Assembly: GCA_902607435.1 (NCBI GenBank)
Contig: CACLJX010000010.1
Coordinates: 1 to 64,000, forward strand
Origin: an uncultured Alphaproteobacteria bacterium
Lineage (GTDB): Bacteria; Pseudomonadota; Alphaproteobacteria; HIMB59; GCA-002718135
Direction: 5' to 3'
Length of the DNA stretch: 64,000 nucleotides
The translations under genes and the position numbers were made by a program. Positions 6,731 through 13,622 of the stretch are shown one piece after another (the stretch's first letter is position 1; each line of letters begins with the position of its first letter). Below the pieces are notes generated by a model. It was given only the letters and a program-made list of their open reading frames with translations, was not told the DNA's origin and ran no database searches.

Positions 6731-9021
6731 TGAATAAGTCGATAGATGATTTTACTGATTCTCAAAGAGAAAAAGAAACAAAAAAAATATTTAAAATTGC
6801 CGTCGATTATCTTAAGTTAAATAGTGCAGAAATAGAAAAATCAAGAGAACTTTTTGCTGAATATTTAAAATGGAATAAAAGTGAATGGGATGTAAACACT
6901 ATTGTTTATGAAAAAATTGGAGATGCCTATAGTAAATATTCTAAAAATAATGATAGATTTAAATCTGAAGCAGAAGTTAACTATAAAATAGCTTTCAATT
7001 ATTTTTTTGAAAACAAAGATAAGACAGATCTTTTAGCTGAAACATACAGATACAGTTTAGCTGAATATTATTTAAAAGGGATAGGCACAACAGTATCTCG
7101 TGAGAAATCCTATGAAATGTTCGAGTCCTGGTATGAGTATATTTCTAAAAAGTCATTAGAATATAATAGAAAAGTAAGTTTCTCTGAAGTTGAAAAAATA
7201 TATCGTTATGTACAATCATTATATAGCCCTGATCAATATATTGCATCTGCAGTTAAATTTGGAGCAGATATTAATTTGGAAGAGCTAAGGTTTTGGCTTA
7301 AAAAAATTCTAGAAATTCATCCAACACACAGAGACGCAAAAAGAGCTATTGAAGTAGTAGATCTTTACATATCAAAACCTAAACTTTTTGAAATAGCCAA
7401 AAGAAGGAAAAAGGAAATAGATGCTGATGAAATAATTTTTAATAAAATTAAAGATTGTGTAACAAAAAAACCTCCTGACTTTGATCAAGCATACAAAATT
7501 TATACTGAAAATAATTCAGATGAATTTAGTAGCGAGGTTTTAAATTTAGAATATCTCGGTAAAATATATTTAAGGATTGCACAGAAGGAAAATCCCATTT
7601 TGATCGCTGAGGCAGAAAAGTTACATAAATCAGCTTTTAATTTATGTCAAAAAGAAAATATGGGTGATTTTGGATCATCTTATACTCGAGCAAGATTTCA
7701 TTTAGAGGGCATAGGAACAGAGAGATCTTTTACAAGACACCAAGGTACACTCACTATATCATTTCGATTTATGAAAGAAGATACAGATAAAGAAAAAGAA
7801 CTAAAAGCTACTCGAGCTTATCAAATTGCTAATACCTATCAAAAAAAGGATTTAAATGGAAGAATTGTTGATGGAGCAAAAGAAGATTTAAAATTAGCAA
7901 TGACTTGGATGTTAAAAGCTAAAAGTTTGGGAGCAGGAAACAGACTTTCTAAATTTGATGAAAAATTTGAAGAACTAGAGCAAAAAATAAGTTCTAAAAA
8001 CCTTGAACATGCATCTAAAAACAAATCAAATGAAAAAACAGATATCGCAAGATGGCTTACCCATTTTGATTATAACGGAAAACAAGCAAGACCTTCACCA
8101 ATAATGGCTTATCCATCACATCATTTTTATGATTTGGTAGTGAATCATGAAAAAGCCATGAATTCATTATTCCATCAGATTTCAGATTTTTTTAAATTGA
8201 AAAGAAAGGGACTTCTTTCTAAAGAGTATGTTAACTTGACTATAAGTGAAGTTGGAACTCATATGTTGGGCGGTATGACACATGGTTTAAGAACAAAGCC
8301 CATATTAGCAGATTTAAAAAAGTTTGATTGGGATGATATTTTTTTTGATAAAAATTTTTACTTATTGATTGGATGCGGAATAATTAATAAAAATAACATA
8401 ACTTATCTTATTGCTCCAGAGGCAGTTATCTTAGAAGAAATAAAGTTTTTTGAAGAAAATAATAGATGGAAATACAAAGAAAATACTCTTCTGGCACTTG
8501 GAGAAAGAGAAAACACCGGTCAATATAATAAATTTTCAGAAAATTTTAATAAAAAAAATTTCTCAGCTAAAGAAGAAGATAAATTATTAAATGAAGACAA
8601 AAAAAAATCTGCAGATACTGAGTGGGCAAAAGATGAATTTTTAAAAGATATGGAGAATAGGAAAAAACTTGGTAAATCAACAACCTTACATACAGTTCCT
8701 AGTAAACCTAAGAATATAAAAAGCATTGAAGATAGAGAAGGGATAACGATTGAACTCATAAAATCTATTTTAATGAAAGGGGGGTTCCAATATCGTGATA
8801 CTCAAGGATTTATTGAAGATTGTTTAAAAATGAGAAAAGGTGGCTTTTTTAAAAAAGCTCAACCTGCACCTACTTTGAATCAGTTAAAATCTTTATTTAT
8901 CCAATATAATCCTAGAATTGAAGTTCAGTTTCCTGGACATGCTAATGTAATTTTTTCAAAAGAAATAGTTGAGTATCTAGGTTTTGATGTTGATAGTAAT
9001 AATCAAGTTTATAAAAAATAA
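6730..9021 (+). CDS. Large helical-repeat (Sel1/TPR-like) protein
   Basis: A 763-residue, highly charged, Lys/Glu-rich protein with no signal peptide or membrane segment. The N-terminal 420 residues are helical and contain Sel1-like units (for example YSLAEYYLKGIGTTVSREKS near residues 112-131, ARFHLEGIGTERS near 320, and a later AYQIANTYQ...AMTWMLKAKSLGAG unit near 380-410). The central part (about 440-600) is a globular region with no motif I can name. A Lys/Glu/Asn linker (about 600-665) leads to a C-terminal module of about 100 residues. It starts with GTG overlapping the upstream stop by one base. A scaffold or signalling role is possible, but the function is unknown. Confidence 0.6.
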   Translation: MNKSIDDFTDSQREKETKKIFKIAVDYLKLNSAEIEKSRELFAEYLKWNKSEWDVNTIVYEKIGDAYSKYSKNNDRFKSEAEVNYKIAFNYFFENKDKTDLLAETYRYSLAEYYLKGIGTTVSREKSYEMFESWYEYISKKSLEYNRKVSFSEVEKIYRYVQSLYSPDQYIASAVKFGADINLEELRFWLKKILEIHPTHRDAKRAIEVVDLYISKPKLFEIAKRRKKEIDADEIIFNKIKDCVTKKPPDFDQAYKIYTENNSDEFSSEVLNLEYLGKIYLRIAQKENPILIAEAEKLHKSAFNLCQKENMGDFGSSYTRARFHLEGIGTERSFTRHQGTLTISFRFMKEDTDKEKELKATRAYQIANTYQKKDLNGRIVDGAKEDLKLAMTWMLKAKSLGAGNRLSKFDEKFEELEQKISSKNLEHASKNKSNEKTDIARWLTHFDYNGKQARPSPIMAYPSHHFYDLVVNHEKAMNSLFHQISDFFKLKRKGLLSKEYVNLTISEVGTHMLGGMTHGLRTKPILADLKKFDWDDIFFDKNFYLLIGCGIINKNNITYLIAPEAVILEEIKFFEENNRWKYKENTLLALGERENTGQYNKFSENFNKKNFSAKEEDKLLNEDKKKSADTEWAKDEFLKDMENRKKLGKSTTLHTVPSKPKNIKSIEDREGITIELIKSILMKGGFQYRDTQGFIEDCLKMRKGGFFKKAQPAPTLNQLKSLFIQYNPRIEVQFPGHANVIFSKEIVEYLGFDVDSNNQVYKK

Positions 9022-9022
9022 G

Positions 9023-9187
9023 CTAAATAATTAAACCTAAAATAATAAAAATAATTCCGATTCCTAATATTAAGAGTTTACCAAAAAGCGATCTTAATAT
9101 TTCTGGTGTATTTAATCTATCAGTAGATACTCCTCTTATCCAATAAATTAAGATAACAGCAGCAATAATAAATAAAATTATATTCAT
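9023..9187 (-). CDS. Small two-TM membrane protein
   Basis: A 54-codon open frame from the ATG at 9187 to the TAG at 9023. The peptide MNIILFIIAAVILIYW continues with a positively charged loop (RGVSTDRLNTPEILRS) and a second helix (LLILGIGIIFIILGLII). The hydrophobic-polar-hydrophobic pattern and lack of internal stops in AT-rich DNA support a real gene. Its stop lies one base beyond the stop of the convergent helical-repeat gene. No strong ribosome-binding site is seen. Function unknown. Confidence 0.5.
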   Translation of the reverse strand: MNIILFIIAAVILIYWIRGVSTDRLNTPEILRSLFGKLLILGIGIIFIILGLII

Positions 9188-9232
9188 GATTTAATATTCT
9201 CATTAAATTAGTTTTTAGTAAACATTAAAAGA

Positions 9233-9316
9233 TTAATTTTTTGCTAAAATTTTTTCTGCCGTTTTAGTTAATGTTGCGCGAGAGCGTTTCTTTGGGGTGC
9301 CCCCTTTAAATACCAA
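9233..9316 (-). other. Short coding-like scrap near island right end
   Basis: A 27-codon frame from a TTG (9316) to a TAA (9233) encodes a basic peptide with GGTPKKRSRATLTKTAEK. The DNA is visibly GC-richer than its surroundings. It could be the 3' remnant of a lost gene (for example from the mobile element), a tiny gene, or chance. I do not recognise it. Confidence 0.2.
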
Positions 9317-9339
9317 GTTAAACCTAGTTAAAATATTCT

Positions 9340-9358
9340 TGTCACAATGCTGTCACAA
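9340..9358 (+). repeat. Paired TGTCACAA motif, right end of island
   Basis: TGTCACAA occurs at 9340-9347 and 9351-9358, the same orientation and 11-bp pitch as at 2045-2063, about 88 bp inside the tRNA fragment. It is likely part of the recombination site of the element that inserted here (inference). Confidence 0.6.
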
Positions 9359-9421
9359 CGGTAGGATAAAAGTTAATTTGAAAACGATTGGGCAGGAAAA
9401 AAATTCCGCTGATTTGTTGTC

Positions 9422-9442
9422 AGTGTTTGTGCAACAAACACT
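9422..9442. other. Perfect 9-bp hairpin beside tRNA-Val fragment
   Basis: AGTGTTTGT and ACAAACACT flank a GCA loop. It ends 3 bp before the partial tRNA copy. No T-run follows, so a terminator is unlikely; it may belong to the attachment site. Confidence 0.4.
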
Positions 9443-9445
9443 TGC

Positions 9446-9497
9446 CACTGCCTCGACACGGCAGGGGTCACAGGTTCAAATCCTTTCGCACCCACCA
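9446..9497 (+). repeat. Direct repeat copy 2: partial tRNA-Val (att-like)
   Basis: Fifty-two bases matching the 3' part of tRNA-Val (1969-2020) at 51 positions. There is no D arm or 5' acceptor strand, and the mismatch at 9485 breaks the T stem, so it cannot be a working tRNA. It marks the distal junction of the inserted segment. Confidence 0.85.
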
Positions 9498-9518
9498 TAA
9501 TATTCATAAAAGTTAATT

Positions 9519-9920
9519 TTATATATTCTTTTTTTGACGCAATATAAATATCGTCATACTTAAGCTGGATAAAGAAAATATTAAAGCATTAAAAGTAATA
9601 GTATTTAAGTTTGTTTCACCAGGACTATTAGTTAAAACATATCTCCAAAAATTAAGTGAAATAATAATTTGCATTAACAAAATAGTTACTAATAATGGAA
9701 GTTGATTCTTTATTCCTTTAATCAATATAAAAATCAAACCCATCGCTAAAGAAAAAAAAATTATACCAATAACCTCTGACAAACCAGCCACGGCATGATT
9801 AAAAAAACCAATATTTTTCAAAGCAAATTCATCAGTAAAAAATAAAAGCTGGAAAGAGTAGTATAAAAGAAAAAAGATATTAACACCAATTAAGCTTAAA
9901 TTAATAAAGTTTTTATCCAT
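9519..9920 (-). CDS. Hypothetical four-TM membrane protein
   Basis: A 133-residue protein with four hydrophobic helices (about residues 8-28, 45-66, 74-92 and 105-125) and short polar loops, ending RQKKNI. It resembles small DUF4345-like or SdpI-like membrane proteins in layout, but no diagnostic motif is seen. It lies six bases downstream of the YbaK-type gene on the same strand, so the two are probably cotranscribed. It is the first gene outside the tRNA-Val island on this side. Confidence 0.7.
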   Translation of the reverse strand: MDKNFINLSLIGVNIFFLLYYSFQLLFFTDEFALKNIGFFNHAVAGLSEVIGIIFFSLAMGLIFILIKGIKNQLPLLVTILLMQIIISLNFWRYVLTNSPGETNLNTITFNALIFSLSSLSMTIFILRQKKNI

Positions 9921-9925
9921 AAATA

Positions 9926-10408
9926 TTAATTCGCCAGTCCTTGAACTATTTCAGTATTTTGAGTGTATTTAAAAATTTTTGATGATACTTTTATTTTTGA
10001 AGAACGATTACCACCACCAAGTACAATATATTTGCGTTGCATCACTTTTGAGTCAACCCAAAGAGGAAGATTACTCGGAAGAGCAAGAGGAGTGACACCA
10101 CCTATATGCATTTTTGTTAATTTGACAGTTTCTTCAGTGTTAGCGAAAGAAACCTTACGAGCATTCAATTTTTTTCTGATTAACTTATTTATATCAAGTC
10201 TAGTAGTGGCTAACAAAGCACATGCGGCATATTTTAATTCTCCTGTTTTTGTTTTTACTACAATTGCGTTGACAGAATCTTCAAGATTAATACCATATTC
10301 TTTACAAAATACTTTGGTATCTGCTAATTCAGGATCACAATCCATAACTTCAAATTCTAACTTCGTGCTATCAAGAAATTGCCTAATATTTGAAAGAGTA
10401 TCTGTCAT
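9926..10408 (-). CDS. YbaK/EbsC-type aminoacyl-tRNA deacylase
   Basis: A 160-residue member of the YbaK/ProX editing family, which hydrolyses mischarged Cys-tRNA(Pro) or Ala-tRNA(Pro) in trans. Typical elements are TGELKYAACAL around residue 55, the GGVTPLALP loop near 104-112 and the glycine-rich GGGNRSSKIKV near 132. The length and order match the family, and the conserved lysine in ELKYAA is kept. A diverged copy of the 32-bp intergenic repeat lies 9 bp upstream of the ATG. The specificity (Cys, Ala or another amino acid) cannot be settled from sequence alone. Confidence 0.88.
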   Translation of the reverse strand: MTDTLSNIRQFLDSTKLEFEVMDCDPELADTKVFCKEYGINLEDSVNAIVVKTKTGELKYAACALLATTRLDINKLIRKKLNARKVSFANTEETVKLTKMHIGGVTPLALPSNLPLWVDSKVMQRKYIVLGGGNRSSKIKVSSKIFKYTQNTEIVQGLAN

Positions 10409-10416
10409 TAATTATT

Positions 10417-10448
10417 TTATCTTATCATCAAGAAGAACGAATGTTGAG
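10417..10448 (-). repeat. 32-bp intergenic repeat, diverged copy C
   Basis: Matches copy A (4038-4069) at 25 of 32 positions with no gap; the outer segments TTATC..TATCA and AATGTTGAG are kept and the centre differs. It lies just upstream of the YbaK-type gene. Because it lies outside the island, the element is not confined to it. Confidence 0.45.
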
Positions 10449-10511
10449 AAAAATTGATAAAATGTTTTAGATATAAACATTTAAGAATAGAAGATATAAT
10501 TATAATAAATT

Positions 10512-10943
10512 ATGGATAAAAACTTAAAATATATACAAAAAGAACTAATGATAAAAACATCAGGTCAGTCGATGTACGAGATTACTGATAAAATTAACTC
10601 TTGGTTAATTAAGGAACAAATTAATAATGGTCAGCTAACTATTTTTATAAAACATACATCTGCCTCACTTATTATTCAAGAAAATGCAAGCCAAGATGTT
10701 ATTGAAGATATCCAAGATTTTTTCAAAAGACTTGTTCCTGAAAATCCTTCATTGTATAGACATAATATTGAAGGCAAGGATGATATGCCCGCTCATATTA
10801 AAAGTCTGCTGACACAAACCTCGTTAACTATTCCTGTTAATGACAATCAAATGGATTTAGGAACTTGGCAAGGAATTTTCTTGATTGAACATCGAAGTGG
10901 TCTTATGGAAAGAAAGATAAAACTTACGTTGGTAGGCAAGTAA
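10512..10943 (+). CDS. YjbQ/UPF0047 family protein
   Basis: A 143-residue protein of the YjbQ family, which forms trimers and has weak thiamin-phosphate synthase activity in E. coli; its physiological role is open. Family signatures include FIKHTSASLIIQENAS near residues 46-61, YRHNIEGKDDMPAHIKS near 80-96, and the C-terminal GTWQGIFLIEHRSG. The conserved His and Asp residues are all present. It runs divergently from the YbaK-type gene with a gap of about 100 bp, and converges on the AlgH gene. Confidence 0.88.
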   Translation: MDKNLKYIQKELMIKTSGQSMYEITDKINSWLIKEQINNGQLTIFIKHTSASLIIQENASQDVIEDIQDFFKRLVPENPSLYRHNIEGKDDMPAHIKSLLTQTSLTIPVNDNQMDLGTWQGIFLIEHRSGLMERKIKLTLVGK

Positions 10944-10963
10944 AAAAATTATATAAACTTTTG

Positions 10964-11545
10964 CTAAATATCCTGAGAGTGAAGAAATTGTTTCCAAATT
11001 TCACTATCTTTATTAAATAGCATTGAATAACTACTTTTTATCTTTCTCCAACTACCTTGCTTAATTTCAAAATCAAGTTGACCACTTTCCCAGACAGCAA
11101 TACCTAATAGAATTACATATTTCTTAGGACCTTTATTTTTAGCAATATCGAACAGAATTTCAGAAGATTGTGTCACTGTGAAATCCTTGTTTGATGATAT
11201 AAATTTTTTACTCTTGTAATCAGAGGAATGAATAAAAAAAATCTGTTTAGGGTTAACAGGACCACCCCAATATAATGTGACTTCTTTTTTTCCCATGTTT
11301 TTAGGAAAATTCAGATTATTATTAATAAACAGCTGATTTAAGGATATTGTTTTAAAAGGTTTATTAATAACTAACCCAGCAGCCCCTTTTTTTTGATTGT
11401 GATATAACATAATGATTACAGTCTCTTGAAATCTTGAATCTTGCATGTGTGGTTTAGCGATTAAAAATTCAGTAGATACATTTTTACTCCATGTATTTTG
11501 ATGAAATGAAAAAAACAAAATAAAAAATAATATGAAATATTTCAT
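10964..11545 (-). CDS. YqgE/AlgH family protein with a signal-like N-terminus
   Basis: The body matches UPF0301 (AlgH/YqgE): FLIAKPHMQDSRFQETVI, GLVINKP, LYWGGPVNP, and AVWESGQLDFEIKQGSW. Most members are cytoplasmic and begin almost directly with FLIA. Here a hydrophobic segment MKYFILFFILFFSFHQ precedes it, which looks like a signal peptide. I choose the ATG at 11545 for that reason (194 residues). An in-frame ATG at 11602, directly after the ispA stop, would add 19 residues and bury the signal. Function of the family is unsettled. It is downstream of, and likely cotranscribed with, ispA. Confidence 0.8.
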   Translation of the reverse strand: MKYFILFFILFFSFHQNTWSKNVSTEFLIAKPHMQDSRFQETVIIMLYHNQKKGAAGLVINKPFKTISLNQLFINNNLNFPKNMGKKEVTLYWGGPVNPKQIFFIHSSDYKSKKFISSNKDFTVTQSSEILFDIAKNKGPKKYVILLGIAVWESGQLDFEIKQGSWRKIKSSYSMLFNKDSEIWKQFLHSQDI

Positions 11546-11602
11546 TTTAATTATCTTATCATTAACTAAAAAAAAATTGAAGATATGGAGGATGTTCATC
11601 AT

Positions 11603-12484
11603 TTAAACTTCGATAACATTAAGTAAATTATCTTTAAGAATATTCCACTTAGAAAAATATTTATTATTTTTATTTATAAAATGTAATGCTTTTTTTTCAC
11701 AAAATGGAATTATTTTTTCTTTTTTTATATATTTCATAAGAGTATTTTTGCCTTGTTTTTTATCTTTCCCTGGAGTTTTGCCAATTTTATCAAAATCAGA
11801 AATTTCATCTAAAAGGTCGTCAATTATTTGAAAAATTAATCCAAAAATATTTCCATACTGTTTAGCAAATTCTATCTCTCTTATATTTTTTTTAGCTATA
11901 ATAAAGGGCGCGGAACAACAAAAACTAAATAGTGAGGAAGTTTTCATTTTGTACATTTCTAGCACTTTGTTTTTATTTATTTTTTTATTTTCAAAAATTA
12001 AATCTAATGATTGACCTCCTGCCAAACCTTTTGATCCTATACTAATGGAAAGATCTTGAATTAATTTTACTCTGACTTCACTTTCACTGTGAGTTTTTTT
12101 ATTCGATAGTAGTTCAAAAGCAATATCATGCAAACTGTCACCGGCTAAAATTGCCTGAGCCTCATTGAATTTTTTATGAACACTTAGTTTTCCCCTTCTA
12201 TAATCATCATTGTCCATGCTTGGTAAATCATCTTGTATTAACGAATAAGAGTGAATACATTCAATTGCAGCTGATATAAGAAAGTATTGTTTTTTAGGTA
12301 TTCCAGCAATTTTAGCAAATATTTCTATCAAAAATGGACGAATCCTTTTTCCTCCATTCAAGGCTCCATACAATATTACCTTTGATAATTCGTTTTTTGG
12401 TAAAATAGATCTAAGTAATTCTTCATAAAAAACATTAAATTCATTTTTATGGTTTTTTATTAAGAAATGAATATTGTTTTTCAT
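11603..12484 (-). CDS. ispA: Polyprenyl (farnesyl/geranylgeranyl) diphosphate synthase
   Basis: A 293-residue trans-isoprenyl diphosphate synthase. The first Asp-rich motif DDLPSMDND lies near residues 85-95 and the second, DDLLDEISD, near 218-226. The GKTPGKDKKQGKNTL region after the second motif is typical of IspA. It condenses DMAPP/GPP with IPP to make FPP for undecaprenyl phosphate, quinones and haem O. The chain length cannot be fixed by eye, but the length and spacing fit short-chain FPP synthases. dxs, often beside ispA, is not in the window. Confidence 0.92.
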   Translation of the reverse strand: MKNNIHFLIKNHKNEFNVFYEELLRSILPKNELSKVILYGALNGGKRIRPFLIEIFAKIAGIPKKQYFLISAAIECIHSYSLIQDDLPSMDNDDYRRGKLSVHKKFNEAQAILAGDSLHDIAFELLSNKKTHSESEVRVKLIQDLSISIGSKGLAGGQSLDLIFENKKINKNKVLEMYKMKTSSLFSFCCSAPFIIAKKNIREIEFAKQYGNIFGLIFQIIDDLLDEISDFDKIGKTPGKDKKQGKNTLMKYIKKEKIIPFCEKKALHFINKNNKYFSKWNILKDNLLNVIEV

Positions 12485-12575
12485 AATTTACAGTTGTTCA
12501 AATATCAATTTAAATTTATTAGATTATAATATTTATTTTTATTAAGAATTAAACGATAATAAACATATTTAAATT

Positions 12576-13613
12576 ATGCGTATAGAAGAAGAAATTAAGT
12601 TAGATTATTCCGATGTTTTGTTTAGGCCAAAAAGGAGCACTCTTAAGAGCCGTAAAGAAGTAAACTTAGAAAGAACTTATAGATTTAAATATAGCAATAA
12701 CGAATGGAACGGTATTCCAATTATTGCTTCAAATATGGATGGAGTTGGCGAACTTGAAGTAGCGAAAAGCTTAGCAGAATTTAAAATTTTGACTGCTTTA
12801 ACTAAACAATACAATCTTGAAACTATTACAAAATTTAATGATATAAAAAAAATTTTTCATTATATTACCCTCAGCTGTGGAACAAGTTCTGAAAGTTATG
12901 AAAGGTTAAATTCTATTTTAAAAGAGCATAGTTACTTTCAGAATATATGCATTGATGTAGCTAATGGTTATTCCGAAAATTTTAGTAATTTTCTATCTTC
13001 TATTCGAGATAAGCATCCAACTAAAACAATTATAGCAGGGAATGTTGTGACTGCTGATATGACACAAGAGCTCATATTAAGTGGAGCAGATATTGTTAAA
13101 GTAGGTATTGGTCCTGGAAGTGTTTGTACAACTAGAATCCAAACTGGAGTCGGATATCCTCAATTAAGCGCTGTAATTGAATGTGCTGATGCAGCCCATG
13201 GTTTAGGAGCGCATATTATTGCTGATGGAGGTTGTACATGTCCTGGAGATATTTCTAAGGCTTTTGGTGGTGGAGCTGATTTTGTTATGCTTGGCGGAAT
13301 GTTAGCAGGACATAAAGAAGGAGGGGGAAAAATCATTAAAAAGAATGGAGAAGATTACATTGAATTTTATGGTTCAAGCTCAGAAGAAGCAAACTATAAA
13401 TATTATGGCGGTTTGTCTAATTACCGATCCAGCGAAGGTAAAAAAGTTAAGATTCCATACAGAGGTGAATTAAAAAATACTATCCAAGATATATTAGGGG
13501 GAATTAGAAGCAGTTGTACTTATGTAGGGGCACAATCGTTAAAACAATTAAGTAAGTGTACAACATTTATAAGAGTGAATAACCAATATAATGACACTTT
13601 TGGAATGTTTTAG
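12576..13613 (+). CDS. guaC: GMP reductase
   Basis: A 345-residue IMPDH/GMPR-family barrel of GuaC length without CBS domains. It begins with a typical [17 protein letters not shown]. The catalytic cysteine is Cys184 in [11 protein letters not shown], followed by GVGYPQLSA, then [11 protein letters not shown] and [12 protein letters not shown] (phosphate and nucleotide binding), and the mobile flap region [14 protein letters not shown]. It deaminates GMP reductively to IMP with NADPH for purine salvage. It is transcribed divergently from ispA and converges on the gamma-glutamyltransferase gene. Confidence 0.94.
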   Translation: MRIEEEIKLDYSDVLFRPKRSTLKSRKEVNLERTYRFKYSNNEWNGIPIIASNMDGVGELEVAKSLAEFKILTALTKQYNLETITKFNDIKKIFHYITLSCGTSSESYERLNSILKEHSYFQNICIDVANGYSENFSNFLSSIRDKHPTKTIIAGNVVTADMTQELILSGADIVKVGIGPGSVCTTRIQTGVGYPQLSAVIECADAAHGLGAHIIADGGCTCPGDISKAFGGGADFVMLGGMLAGHKEGGGKIIKKNGEDYIEFYGSSSEEANYKYYGGLSNYRSSEGKKVKIPYRGELKNTIQDILGGIRSSCTYVGAQSLKQLSKCTTFIRVNNQYNDTFGMF

Positions 13614-13622
13614 TTTTTTTTA

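Larger units (their letters stand above)
2021..9445. mobile_element. Putative tRNA-Val-integrated genomic island (no integrase left)
   Basis: About 7.4 kb lie between the intact tRNA-Val and the partial tRNA copy. Cargo is an acyl-CoA ligase with visibly higher GC, an ArsC-like protein, a 4-TM protein, a frameshifted secreted protein, a PP1-like phosphatase also of higher GC, a 2-TM protein and a large helical-repeat protein. The paired TGTCACAA motif occurs just inside both ends. No tyrosine recombinase, relaxase or phage structural gene is seen, so the element would be immobile or a remnant. The boundaries rest on the repeats; that the whole interval moved as one unit is inference. Confidence 0.6.

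Noticed and set aside
2021-9445. A prophage or conjugative element
   Set aside because: No capsid, tail, terminase, relaxase, replication or integrase gene is present.
9446-9497. A second working tRNA-Val
   Set aside because: The 5' half is missing and the mismatch breaks the T stem.
9297-9500. A 67-codon plus-strand frame reading through the island's right end
   Set aside because: It runs across the paired motif, the hairpin and the tRNA-Val fragment, has no ribosome-binding site, and the end of the peptide is only the translated tRNA sequence.
9963-10457. A 164-codon plus-strand frame antisense to the YbaK-type gene
   Set aside because: It has no protein-like pattern, whereas the minus strand has clear family motifs throughout.
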